From assembly GCA_947479185.1 (NCBI GenBank), contig CANJYY010000233.1:1-5065 (forward strand): a stretch of DNA of 5,065 nucleotides. The letters run 5' to 3'. The DNA is from Caulobacteraceae bacterium (GTDB taxonomy: Bacteria > Pseudomonadota > Alphaproteobacteria > Caulobacterales > Caulobacteraceae). Below are positions 1-5,065 of the stretch, in pieces; position 1 is the first letter of the stretch; each line of letters starts with the position of its first letter. The notes under the pieces were generated by a model. That model was not told where the DNA came from. It saw only the letters and a list, made by a program, of their open reading frames with translations, and did not search any database. The translations under genes were made by a program, and so were the position numbers.

Positions 1-1
1 G

Positions 2-370
2 AACGCCGTGCCCGCCGGCCGGATCGGCGTGGTCACCAGCGCCAACCAGTTCTTCCGCCAGATCGGCTCGACCCTCGGCGTCGCCGCCTTCGGAACCCTG
101 CTGACCCACAACCTGACCCGGGCCCTGGGCGCCAGCGCCCCCGGCCTCGACATCGGCGCCCTCGAAGGCATGGCGCTTAAAGCCCAGGCCGCCGGCCAGT
201 CGGCCATCGTCGATCCGGCCCTGCGCGAGACCATCTCGCACGCCATCACCAGCGTCTTCGGGGCCAGCCTGCTGGTGATCCTCGCCGGCCTGGTCGTGGC
301 CTGGTTCATCCCCGAGCTGCCGATGCGCGGCCGTCAGATCCCTGACGAGCCGGTTCTGGCCGAGGCGTAG
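2..370 (+). CDS. MFS drug transporter, DHA2/EmrB-like, C-terminal part (5' end outside window)
   Basis: The frame is open from the window edge to TAG at 368-370 and gives 122 residues of a membrane protein. Near the start is the motif NQFFRQIGSTLGVAAFGTLL, which matches the conserved 'N-FFRQ-GG-LGVA--GT' stretch that precedes the last helices of 14-helix DHA2 (EmrB/QacA-type) major facilitator antiporters. A hydrophilic, Ala/Gly-rich loop follows. A final hydrophobic helix (around FGASLLVILAGLVVAWFIPEL) ends in a short polar tail beginning PMRGRQIP, as usual for the family. Such proteins export drugs or toxic compounds across the inner membrane using the proton gradient; the substrate cannot be read from this fragment. 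A GTG at position 8 is not a believable start because the family motif is already under way there, so the gene is cut by the window, not short. It converges on priA with a hairpin in between. The family call is fairly safe; the subfamily is inferred. Confidence 0.85.
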   Translation, partial: NAVPAGRIGVVTSANQFFRQIGSTLGVAAFGTLLTHNLTRALGASAPGLDIGALEGMALKAQAAGQSAIVDPALRETISHAITSVFGASLLVILAGLVVAWFIPELPMRGRQIPDEPVLAEA

Positions 371-373
371 GGC

Positions 374-405
374 GGGGACGTGCACCGCCTTCGGTACGTG
401 TCCCC
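374..405. terminator. Hairpin between convergent MFS gene and priA, likely bidirectional terminator
   Basis: Bases 374-387 pair with 392-405 around the 4-base loop CCTT. There are eleven Watson-Crick pairs, two G-T wobbles (380-399, 381-398) and one C-A mismatch (383-396), forming a 14-position stem that starts GGGGAC/GTCCCC. It begins 4 bases after the MFS stop and ends 7 bases before the priA stop, filling most of the 41-bp gap, so it is well placed to end transcripts from both sides. No clear T-run follows on either strand, so classical intrinsic termination is not proven. It could instead be a copy of a dispersed palindrome or an mRNA 3'-end stabiliser. Confidence 0.55.
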
Positions 406-411
406 TCCCCC

Positions 412-2574
412 TTACAGGAAGCTGTAGGGATCGACGTCGATGACCACCCGCACCGAGCCGGGCGGGCGGGCGCGGGCGCGCCAGGCGGACAGGAAGCCCT
501 GCAGGTCGACGCTTCGGTCGGCGCGGACGAGGAAGCGCTTGCGCCGCTTGCCGCGCACCAGTCCCAGCGGCGCGTCCGCCGGGCCGTAGATATCCACGCC
601 GTCGGTGTTCGGCACGGCCGCCGCCAGCGTGCGGACATAGGCCTCCAGCGCCACCGGATCGGGTCCTGAACAGATGATCGCCGCCAGCCGGCCGAACGGC
701 GGCAGGCCGGCCAGCTCGCGGCCGGACATCTCGGCGGCGAGGAAGGCGTCGCGATCCTGCGCCGCCAGCGCCTGCATCACGGCATGCTCGGGCGCGTAGG
801 TCTGCAGCATGGCCCGGCCCGGCCGCTCGCGCCGACCGGCCCGGCCACTGGCCTGGGCCAGCAGCTGGAAGGTCCGCTCGCCCGCCCGCAGGTCGCCGCC
901 GCGCAGGCCGAGGTCGGCGTCGACCACGCCCACCAGGGTCAGCAGCGGGAAGTCGTGGCCCTTGGCCGCCGCCTGGGTGGCCACCAGCACGTCGATCTCG
1001 CCGTCGGTCATGGCCTTGACGATCGAGCGGGCGCCGTCGGCGTCGAACACCGTGTCGGACGAGAACACCGCTACGCGCGCCTCGGGGAACAGGAAGCGCA
1101 CCTCCTCCTCGACCCGCTCCACGCCGGGGCCGATCGAGACCAGGCTGTCCTGCGCGCCGCAGTGCGGGCAGCGGTCCGGCTTGGGCATGGAAAAGCCGGT
1201 CAGATGGCAGACCAGCCGCCCGGTGTAGCGGTGCTCGACCAGCCAGCTGTCGGTGTCCGGCGCCTTCATCCGCTCGCCACAGGCGCGGCAGAGCACCAGC
1301 GGCGCATAGCCCCGGCGGTTGAGGAACAGCAGCGTCTGTTCGCTGCGGCCGTAGGTCTCCTTCATCGCCTCGATCAGCGGCGGCGACAGCCAGCGGCCGG
1401 GCTCGGGCGGCGTCTCGCGCATGTCGATCAGGGTGACGTCCGGCAGTTCGGACGCCCCGTGGCGCGAGGCCAGCTTGAGCCAGCGGTAGCGGCCCTGCTC
1501 GGCGTTCCACAGGCTTTCCAGCGACGGCGTGGCCGAAGCCAGCACCACGGCGCACTTCTCCAGGCTGGCCCGGGCCACGGCGAGGTCGCGGGCCTGGTAG
1601 ATGAAGCCCTCCTCCTGTTTGAACGAGCCGTCGTGCTCCTCGTCGACGACGATCAGGCGCAGGTTGGGGAACGGCAGGAACAGCGCCGAACGGGCCCCGA
1701 CGACGATCCGCGCCCGGCCGGTGGCCACGCCCTCCCAGACCTGCCGGCGGCGGGGCGGCGGAACGGCCGAGTGCCATTCGGCCGGCTGCACGCCGAAGCG
1801 GGCCTCGAACCGGGCGATGACCGCCTGGGTCAGGGCGATCTCGGGCAGCAGCACCAGCACCTGGGCGGCCGGGTCGGCGTCGAGCGCCGCGGCGACCGCC
1901 TCGAGATAGACCTCGGTCTTGCCCGAGCCGGTGACCCCGTCGAGCAGGGCCGCCTGGAAGCCGCCCTGCGTGACCATGCCGGCCAGCACCTGGGCGGCGG
2001 CCTTCTGGCTGGGGTTCAGCGTCGGGCCCGGCAGGGCGGTGTCGGGTTCGGGGAAGACAGTCTCGGGCGTATGCAGCCGCACCTCGAGACAGCCCTCCTC
2101 GAGCAGCCCCTTAACCACGCCCGCGCCGACGCCGGCCTTCGCGGCCAGTTCGGGGCCCGACAGCGGGCCTTCGGCGGCGACGGCCAGCACCTTTTCCCGG
2201 GCAGGCGTCAGGCGGGCCGGCGCGCTCCCGGTGACGGTCAGCAGCTTTATCGGCTTCGGCTTCGGCGCCCTCAGGCCGCGCAGCGCCATGGCCAGCGGCT
2301 GGCCCGGCAGGTCGACGGAGTAGCGCGCCGCCCATTCGACGAAGCGCAGGGTAGTCTCGGGCATCGCCGGGTCGCCCAGCCGTTCCAGCACAGGCTTCAG
2401 CGGCCGGTTGCCGCCCGCGCCCTCGCGCAGGGCCGTGACCACGCCGCGCACTGCCCGCGGGCCGAGCGGCACGGTCACATGGTCGCCGACAGCCAGATCC
2501 AGCCCGTCGGGCTCAGCGTAATCGAACGCCTCGGGCAGCGGCATGGGCAGCAGGACGGACGCGATTCGGGTCAC
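412..2574 (-). CDS. priA: Primosomal protein N' (PriA), replication-restart DNA helicase
   Basis: This encodes a 720-residue superfamily-2 3'-5' helicase that recognises abandoned replication forks and reloads the DnaB helicase; the length is normal for PriA. The N-terminal 3'-DNA-binding domain starts with the conserved [14 protein letters not shown] winged-helix region follows (about 110-170), then the helicase core. Visible motifs are Walker A GVTGSGKT (213-220), LLPEIALTQ (242-250), GARSALF (293-299), DEEH (311-314), SATP (347-350), [11 protein letters not shown] (533-543) and QASGRAGR (574-581). The C-terminal domain ends in VDPYSFL. The start is the GTG at 2574, because the conserved N-terminus begins right after it; a GGGG lies 8 bases upstream. 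The same frame stays open to 3390, but that extension is antisense to the transaldolase gene. In the zinc-binding insert C429, C432, C469 and C472 are present, while three cysteines of the second zinc site are replaced by A438, T441 and T459 (see findings). It is divergent from the transaldolase gene. Confidence 0.96.
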   Translation of the reverse strand: MTRIASVLLPMPLPEAFDYAEPDGLDLAVGDHVTVPLGPRAVRGVVTALREGAGGNRPLKPVLERLGDPAMPETTLRFVEWAARYSVDLPGQPLAMALRGLRAPKPKPIKLLTVTGSAPARLTPAREKVLAVAAEGPLSGPELAAKAGVGAGVVKGLLEEGCLEVRLHTPETVFPEPDTALPGPTLNPSQKAAAQVLAGMVTQGGFQAALLDGVTGSGKTEVYLEAVAAALDADPAAQVLVLLPEIALTQAVIARFEARFGVQPAEWHSAVPPPRRRQVWEGVATGRARIVVGARSALFLPFPNLRLIVVDEEHDGSFKQEEGFIYQARDLAVARASLEKCAVVLASATPSLESLWNAEQGRYRWLKLASRHGASELPDVTLIDMRETPPEPGRWLSPPLIEAMKETYGRSEQTLLFLNRRGYAPLVLCRACGERMKAPDTDSWLVEHRYTGRLVCHLTGFSMPKPDRCPHCGAQDSLVSIGPGVERVEEEVRFLFPEARVAVFSSDTVFDADGARSIVKAMTDGEIDVLVATQAAAKGHDFPLLTLVGVVDADLGLRGGDLRAGERTFQLLAQASGRAGRRERPGRAMLQTYAPEHAVMQALAAQDRDAFLAAEMSGRELAGLPPFGRLAAIICSGPDPVALEAYVRTLAAAVPNTDGVDIYGPADAPLGLVRGKRRKRFLVRADRSVDLQGFLSAWRARARPPGSVRVVIDVDPYSFL
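1159..1290 (-). other. priA: PriA zinc-binding insert with one intact and one degenerate zinc site
   Basis: This stretch codes PriA residues 429-472. From memory, E. coli PriA has eight cysteines here: 436, 439, 476 and 479 bind one zinc and 445, 448, 463 and 466 bind the other. This protein aligns with no gap. The first site is complete (C429, C432, C469, C472). At the second-site positions it has A438, T441, C456 and T459, so only one of four ligands is left. The spacings 3, 6, 3, 15, 3, 10 and 3 are identical to E. coli. Nearby H448, H457, D440 and D442 could be replacement ligands, but that is speculation. Confidence 0.8.
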
Positions 2575-2598
2575 GGGTGGCGCCCCGCGTTCCGGCCC

Positions 2599-2606
2599 GC
2601 TAAAAC
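2599..2606 (+). promoter_or_regulatory. Candidate housekeeping-sigma -10 element for the transaldolase gene (leaderless start)
   Basis: The octamer GCTAAAAC matches the -10 consensus reported for the Caulobacter housekeeping sigma factor (GCTANAWC, from memory) at every position. It ends 7 bases before the ATG at 2614, so transcription would begin at or within a base or two of the start codon. I see no Shine-Dalgarno between the box and the ATG, which agrees with a leaderless mRNA. No convincing TTGAC-like -35 element sits 10-14 bases upstream; that is the main weakness. Confidence 0.5.
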
Positions 2607-2613
2607 CGCGTCC

Positions 2614-3267
2614 ATGCAACTGTTCCTCGACACCACCGACACCGCCGTCCTGAAGGACCTCGTCACCACCGGCCTCGTGGACGGCGTGACCACCAATCCC
2701 ACGCTGATCGCCAAGTCCGGTCGGCCCATGGCGGAGGTCATCGCCGAGATATGCGGTCTCGTCGAGGGCCCAGTGAGCGCCGAGGTCGCGGCGATGGACG
2801 TCGAGGGCATGCTGGCCGAGGGCCGCAAGCTGGCCGCCATCGCCCCCAACGTCGTCGTCAAGGTGCCGCTGACCCGCAACGGCCTGATCGCCACCCGCGA
2901 ATTCGCGGTCGAGGGCATCCAGACCAACGTCACCCTGTGCTTCTCGGCCAGCCAGGCGCTGCTCGCGGCCAAGGCCGGCGCCAGCTACATCTCGCCGTTC
3001 ATCGGCCGCCTCGACGACCACGGCGCCGACGGCATGGAGCTGATCAGCGAGATCCGCGCCATCTACGACAACTACGGCTACGACACCGAAATCCTCGCCG
3101 CCTCGATCCGCACCCCGGCCCATGTGACGGCCGCGGCGCTGGCCGGTTCGGACTGCGCGACGATCCCGCCGGCGACCTTCGAAGCCCTCTTCAAGCACCC
3201 CCTGACCGACAAGGGTCTGGAACAGTTCATGGCCGACTGGGCGAAGACGGGCCAGTCGATCCTGTAG
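2614..3267 (+). CDS. tal: Transaldolase, small TalC/Fsa-type family
   Basis: This 217-residue protein of the small transaldolase / fructose-6-phosphate aldolase family (usual length about 212-220) is a class I aldolase with a TIM-barrel fold. It moves a dihydroxyacetone unit between sugar phosphates in the non-oxidative pentose phosphate pathway in the cytoplasm. Visible motifs are FLDTTD (4-9) with catalytic D6, DGVTTNPT (23-30), VVVKVPLT (80-87) with Schiff-base K83, [11 protein letters not shown] (101-111), [11 protein letters not shown] (125-135), LAASIR (161-166) with probable phosphate-binding R166, and ATIPP near 182-186. F129 lies where E. coli FsaA has Tyr131; phenylalanine there is typical of true transaldolases, so transaldolase (EC 2.2.1.2) is more likely than F6P aldolase activity even though such genes are often labelled fsa. 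The ATG at 2614 gives the family N-terminus exactly. The frame is open far upstream, but only as antisense of priA. There is no visible Shine-Dalgarno, so translation may be leaderless. Confidence 0.95.
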   Translation: MQLFLDTTDTAVLKDLVTTGLVDGVTTNPTLIAKSGRPMAEVIAEICGLVEGPVSAEVAAMDVEGMLAEGRKLAAIAPNVVVKVPLTRNGLIATREFAVEGIQTNVTLCFSASQALLAAKAGASYISPFIGRLDDHGADGMELISEIRAIYDNYGYDTEILAASIRTPAHVTAAALAGSDCATIPPATFEALFKHPLTDKGLEQFMADWAKTGQSIL

Positions 3268-3314
3268 GCCGTCATCGACATCCAGGCGGAGTCGCAGTCG
3301 GCGCTGCTCTGGAT

Positions 3315-3430
3315 GCTCCCCCCCTCCGGGGGAGCTGTCAGCCCGCAGGGCTGACTGGTGGGGGGCGGTCGCGGCCCGGTCCAGCCCCATCCGTCTCGGC
3401 TTCGCCGAGCCACCTCCCCCAGGGGGGAGG
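3315..3430. repeat. Composite palindromic intergenic element (four hairpins, MITE/REP-like)
   Basis: Four consecutive inverted repeats are visible. GCTCCCCC 3315-3322 pairs with 3328-3335 (8 bp, 5-base loop). GTCAGCCC 3337-3344 pairs with 3348-3355 (8 bp, 3-base loop). CTCGGC 3395-3400 pairs with 3404-3409 (6 bp, TTC loop). CCTCCCCC 3413-3420 pairs with 3423-3430 (8 positions around a 2-base gap). The left end (about 3315-3357) and the reverse complement of the right end (about 3391-3430) share the same plan: a C-run/G-run hairpin followed by a second GC hairpin. The whole therefore looks like a long imperfect inverted repeat around a centre at 3358-3390. I recall similar C-rich/G-rich palindromes from many Caulobacterales intergenic regions, but only one copy lies in this window, so the dispersed nature is inferred. 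The first hairpins could also end or stabilise the transaldolase mRNA. Confidence 0.7.
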
Positions 3431-3454
3431 AACCTCGCGGCGCCTCTGAACGGA

Positions 3455-3476
3455 TTGGTAGGAGGTCGGCGCTAGC
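3455..3476 (+). promoter_or_regulatory. Weak candidate promoter for DUF484-xerC
   Basis: TTGGT at 3455-3459 and GCTAGC at 3471-3476 are separated by 11 bases. The layout resembles the Caulobacter housekeeping promoter (TTGAC, 10-14 bases, GCTANAWC), but there is one mismatch in the -35 and more than one in the -10. Transcription would start near 3483, about 20 bases before the ATG at 3504, leaving room for the Shine-Dalgarno. Chance similarity is quite possible. Confidence 0.3.
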
Positions 3477-3477
3477 G

Positions 3478-3499
3478 TCTCCCCGCACGACTGGGGAGA
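3478..3499 (+). promoter_or_regulatory. Hairpin covering the DUF484 ribosome-binding site
   Basis: TCTCCCC (3478-3484) is perfectly complementary to GGGGAGA (3493-3499) across an 8-base loop. The right arm is the Shine-Dalgarno of the DUF484 gene (GGGGAGAG, 3493-3500), which ends 3 bases before the ATG at 3504. Folding would hide the ribosome-binding site. If transcription starts at about 3483 the left arm would be mostly absent, so only longer transcripts, for example read-through from the transaldolase gene, would fold this way. The pairing is directly visible; a regulatory role is inferred. Confidence 0.45.
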
Positions 3500-3503
3500 G
3501 ATC

Positions 3504-4172
3504 ATGAGCACGGCCCTGAAAATGGATTCGGCGGCGGAAGAGCTGCGCCGGGTGCTGCGATCCCACCCCGAACTGATTCGCGACGACGCCGAGCTGCTGG
3601 CCGATCTCGGCCTGCGGGTCGACGCGGCCAATCTGGTCGACTTCGGCCCGGCGGCGCTGGCGAAGGTGAGCGCGGCGCACAAGCGCGAGACCACCGTGCG
3701 CCGCAAGCTGGAGGCCATGGCGCGGGCCAACTTCTCCGCCCAGGCCCAGACCCACGCGGCGGTCATCGACATTCTCGAATCCCGCAACCACTCCGATCTC
3801 GCGCGCCGGGTCGACGACCTGGCCAGCCTGCGCTTTGGTCTGGTCGCCGCGACGATCGCCGTCGAAGGGCCCGGCCGCACGCCGGCCGGCTGGTACGATC
3901 TGGTCGAGGGCCAGGCCGACCTGATCCTCGGACCGCAGCGCCTCGCGCGGATGGGCTTCCACGCCCCGGCGCTGGGCCTGTTCGGCGACAAGGCCGACGA
4001 GGTCCGCTCGATGGCCATGGTGCGGGTGGCCTTCTGGGAGCCCGGCCGCGAGGGCGTGCTGGCCTTCGGCTCGCCGGACGCCAAGGGCTTCACCGCCGAC
4101 ATGGGCGCCGAACTGGTGGCCTTCCTGGCGCGGGTGGTCGAGCGGACGGCCGAGCGATGGCCGGTGCTGTGA
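3504..4172 (+). CDS. DUF484 family protein (GAF-like), xerC-linked
   Basis: This encodes a 222-residue soluble protein with no signal peptide or membrane segment. The N-terminus contains EELRRVLRSHPELIRDDAELLADLGL (residues 12-37, broken here only by naming its ends), the HPE/ELL pattern typical of DUF484. A long charged helix follows (about 45-90, rich in K, R, E and A, possibly coiled coil). The C-terminal GAF-like domain (about 95-215) ends with GVLAFGSPDAKGF (184-196) and a DMGAELVAFLARVVER helix (199-214), again a family signature. The family has no established biochemical function that I know of. It is repeatedly found next to xerC (yigA-xerC in E. coli), and here the two genes overlap, so they are probably one transcription and translation unit. 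The ATG at 3504 is supported by GGGGAGAG just upstream. I do not see conserved polar residues that would reveal an enzyme; a sensory or binding role is only what GAF-like folds suggest. Confidence 0.88.
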   Translation: MSTALKMDSAAEELRRVLRSHPELIRDDAELLADLGLRVDAANLVDFGPAALAKVSAAHKRETTVRRKLEAMARANFSAQAQTHAAVIDILESRNHSDLARRVDDLASLRFGLVAATIAVEGPGRTPAGWYDLVEGQADLILGPQRLARMGFHAPALGLFGDKADEVRSMAMVRVAFWEPGREGVLAFGSPDAKGFTADMGAELVAFLARVVERTAERWPVL

Positions 4173-5065
4173 CCACCGCCCGCGAGGCCATGACGGCCTG
4201 GCTTGACCATCTGGCCAACGAGCGCCGCGTCTCGCCGCGCACCATCGAGGCCTATCTGGGCGCGGTCTCGCCCTGGCTGACCTTTCTCGAACAGCACCGC
4301 GCCGAGAGCCCGTCGGCCGCCGACATGGAAACGGTCACGCCGGCCGAGCTGCGCGCCTATCTGGCCCATCGCCGCGACGGCGAGCGGCCGCTGTCGGCGC
4401 GGTCGGTGTCCCAGGCCCTGTCGGCCGTGCGCTCGTTCCACGGCTTTCTCGACCGCCGGCTGGGCCTTCCCAACGCCGCCCTGGCGCTGGTGAAGGGCCC
4501 ACGGGTCAAGCCGTCAGCGCCCCGCCCGGTGACCGAGGACCAGGCGCGCGGCCTGATCGAGGAGGCCGCCTGCGATCCGGAGCGCGAGGGCTGGGCGGCC
4601 CTGCGTGACGAGGCGGTGCTGACCCTGCTGTGGGGCTGCGGCCTGCGGATCAGCGAGGCGTTGTCGCTGAAGCGCTCGGACGCGCCGCTGGGCGACAGTC
4701 TGCGAATTCTCGGCAAGGGGTCGAAGACGCGGATCGCGCCGGTGCTGCCGGCCGTGCGCGAGGCGGTCGACGCCTATCTGGCGGCCTTGCCCTTCGCGCT
4801 GGCCCCGGACGAGCCGCTATTCCGCGCGGCGCGGGGCGGGCCGCTGAGCCCGCGCCACGTCCAGGCGACGATGCAGCTGCTGCGCGGGCGCCTCGGCCTG
4901 TCGGACCGCGCCACGCCGCACGCCCTGCGCCACAGCTTCGCCACCCACCTGCTGGGCGCCGGCGCCGACCTGCGCTCGATCCAGGAACTGCTCGGTCACG
5001 CCTCCCTGTCGACAACGCAGAAGTACACCGCCGTCGATGCGGCCGGCCTGCTGGCGGCCTACGGC
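4157..5065 (+). CDS. xerC: Tyrosine recombinase XerC (3' end just outside window)
   Basis: The frame is open from the ATG at 4157 to the window end (303 residues). XerC with XerD resolves chromosome dimers by cutting and rejoining DNA at dif during cell division. The N-terminal SAM-like DNA-binding domain is about residues 10-100 (AWLDHLANERRVSPRTIEAY at 14-33). The catalytic domain carries the full set: R164 in CGLRISE, K187 in GKGSK, H255 and R258 in HALRH, H281 in LGHAS and the nucleophile Y290 in QKYT. The H-R-H-Y spacings (3, 23 and 9) equal those I recall for E. coli XerC. The tail YTAVDAAGLLAAYG normally leads to a short HPRA-type end, so only about ten residues should be missing. The ATG overlaps the DUF484 gene by 16 bases. 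An in-frame GTG at 4169 overlaps the DUF484 stop as GTGA and is a real alternative; the ATG at 4190 is less likely. XerC rather than XerD is chosen from the DUF484 linkage and the tail. Confidence 0.93.
   Translation, partial: MAGAVTTAREAMTAWLDHLANERRVSPRTIEAYLGAVSPWLTFLEQHRAESPSAADMETVTPAELRAYLAHRRDGERPLSARSVSQALSAVRSFHGFLDRRLGLPNAALALVKGPRVKPSAPRPVTEDQARGLIEEAACDPEREGWAALRDEAVLTLLWGCGLRISEALSLKRSDAPLGDSLRILGKGSKTRIAPVLPAVREAVDAYLAALPFALAPDEPLFRAARGGPLSPRHVQATMQLLRGRLGLSDRATPHALRHSFATHLLGAGADLRSIQELLGHASLSTTQKYTAVDAAGLLAAYG

Larger units (their letters stand above)
3268..3503. other. 236-bp intergenic region with no gene
   Basis: This non-coding stretch lies between the transaldolase gene and the DUF484 gene. 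The first part, to 3314, is featureless except for a GAGTC site (3289-3293). Bases 3315-3430 form the composite palindromic element. The remainder holds a weak promoter candidate (3455-3476) and the hairpin that covers the DUF484 ribosome-binding site (3478-3499). No frame in it has a plausible start, Shine-Dalgarno and protein-like sequence. Confidence 0.75.

Noticed and set aside
8..10. GTG at position 8 as the real start of a short MFS-like gene
   Set aside because: The conserved motif of the transporter is already in progress at this point and the frame is open to the window edge, so this is a truncated view of a longer gene.
306..638. Minus-strand open frame across the MFS/priA junction
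   Set aside because: It is an Arg/Pro/Ala-rich shadow overlapping priA in another frame and the antisense of the MFS gene, with no recognisable protein motif.
784..2613. Long open frame on the + strand running through priA into the transaldolase gene
   Set aside because: It is antisense to the well-supported priA and is rich in Arg, Gly, Gln and His, as expected from a GC-rich shadow frame. The transaldolase family N-terminus begins at 2614.
2575..3390. In-frame upstream extension of priA to an ATG at 3390 (272 extra residues)
   Set aside because: It is fully antisense to the transaldolase gene and reads as low-complexity Gly/Arg/Asp-rich sequence. The conserved PriA N-terminus starts exactly at GTG 2574.
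2751..3449. Plus-strand frame inside and past the transaldolase gene in another phase
   Set aside because: The Arg/Gly/His-rich translation is a frame-shifted reading of the transaldolase coding sequence that runs into the palindrome.
3268..3503. Possible riboswitch, small RNA gene or dif-like site
   Set aside because: I looked for a known riboswitch core, tRNA-like fold or a dif-type 11-6-11 palindrome and saw none. The structure present is explained by the composite palindrome and the ribosome-binding-site hairpin.
3078..4441. Two minus-strand open frames opposite the DUF484 gene
   Set aside because: Both read through the palindromic element and lie antisense to DUF484, and one also to xerC. 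Their composition is that of shadow frames, and DUF484 has a good Shine-Dalgarno and family motifs.
4357..5015. Minus-strand frames opposite xerC
   Set aside because: They are antisense to a recombinase with a complete catalytic set, and their translations are Arg/Ala/Pro-rich with no motif.
1..5065. Novel defence, mobile or CRISPR system
   Set aside because: Every substantial coding region belongs to a known family in a conserved order. There are no direct-repeat arrays, transposase genes or phage genes; xerC is the housekeeping recombinase type, not an integrase of an island.

Overview
The window is GC-rich throughout (my impression is roughly 70 % GC) and looks like an alphaproteobacterial chromosome, most probably from Caulobacterales (Caulobacter, Phenylobacterium or Brevundimonas type). 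The reasons are the protein sequences, the order priA / transaldolase / DUF484 / xerC, a Caulobacter-style -10 element, and a C-rich/G-rich palindromic intergenic element of a kind I recall from these genomes. The genus is an inference; nothing in the window identifies a species.

Layout. Positions 2-370 (+) hold the last 122 residues of a drug/H+ antiporter-like MFS transporter that begins outside the window. A 41-bp gap with a strong hairpin separates it from the convergent priA (412-2574, -), the replication-restart helicase. Only 39 bp lie between the start of priA and the divergent transaldolase gene (2614-3267, +). A 236-bp non-coding stretch follows (3268-3503), mostly filled by an element of about 116 bp made of consecutive hairpins. 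Then come a DUF484 (GAF-like) protein (3504-4172, +) and, overlapping its 3' end, the tyrosine recombinase gene xerC (4157 to the window end, +), which lacks only its last few codons.

Functional picture. This is mainly a housekeeping region. PriA restarts collapsed replication forks, and XerC (with XerD elsewhere) resolves chromosome dimers at dif, so two replication/segregation functions flank a small pentose-phosphate enzyme and a conserved protein of unknown role. The DUF484-xerC pair is also adjacent in gammaproteobacteria (yigA-xerC in E. coli), which suggests a functional link. I see no defence system, prophage, CRISPR array, tRNA or rRNA.

Points that deserve a second look: PriA keeps one complete zinc site, but three of the four cysteines of the second site are replaced without any change in spacing. 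The transaldolase gene has no Shine-Dalgarno but has a near-ideal -10 box placed for a leaderless transcript. The DUF484 Shine-Dalgarno lies inside a perfect 7-bp stem. All five GANTC (CcrM-type) sites in the window fall within 2563-3781. The composite palindrome at 3315-3430 has two ends that are imperfect inverted copies of each other.
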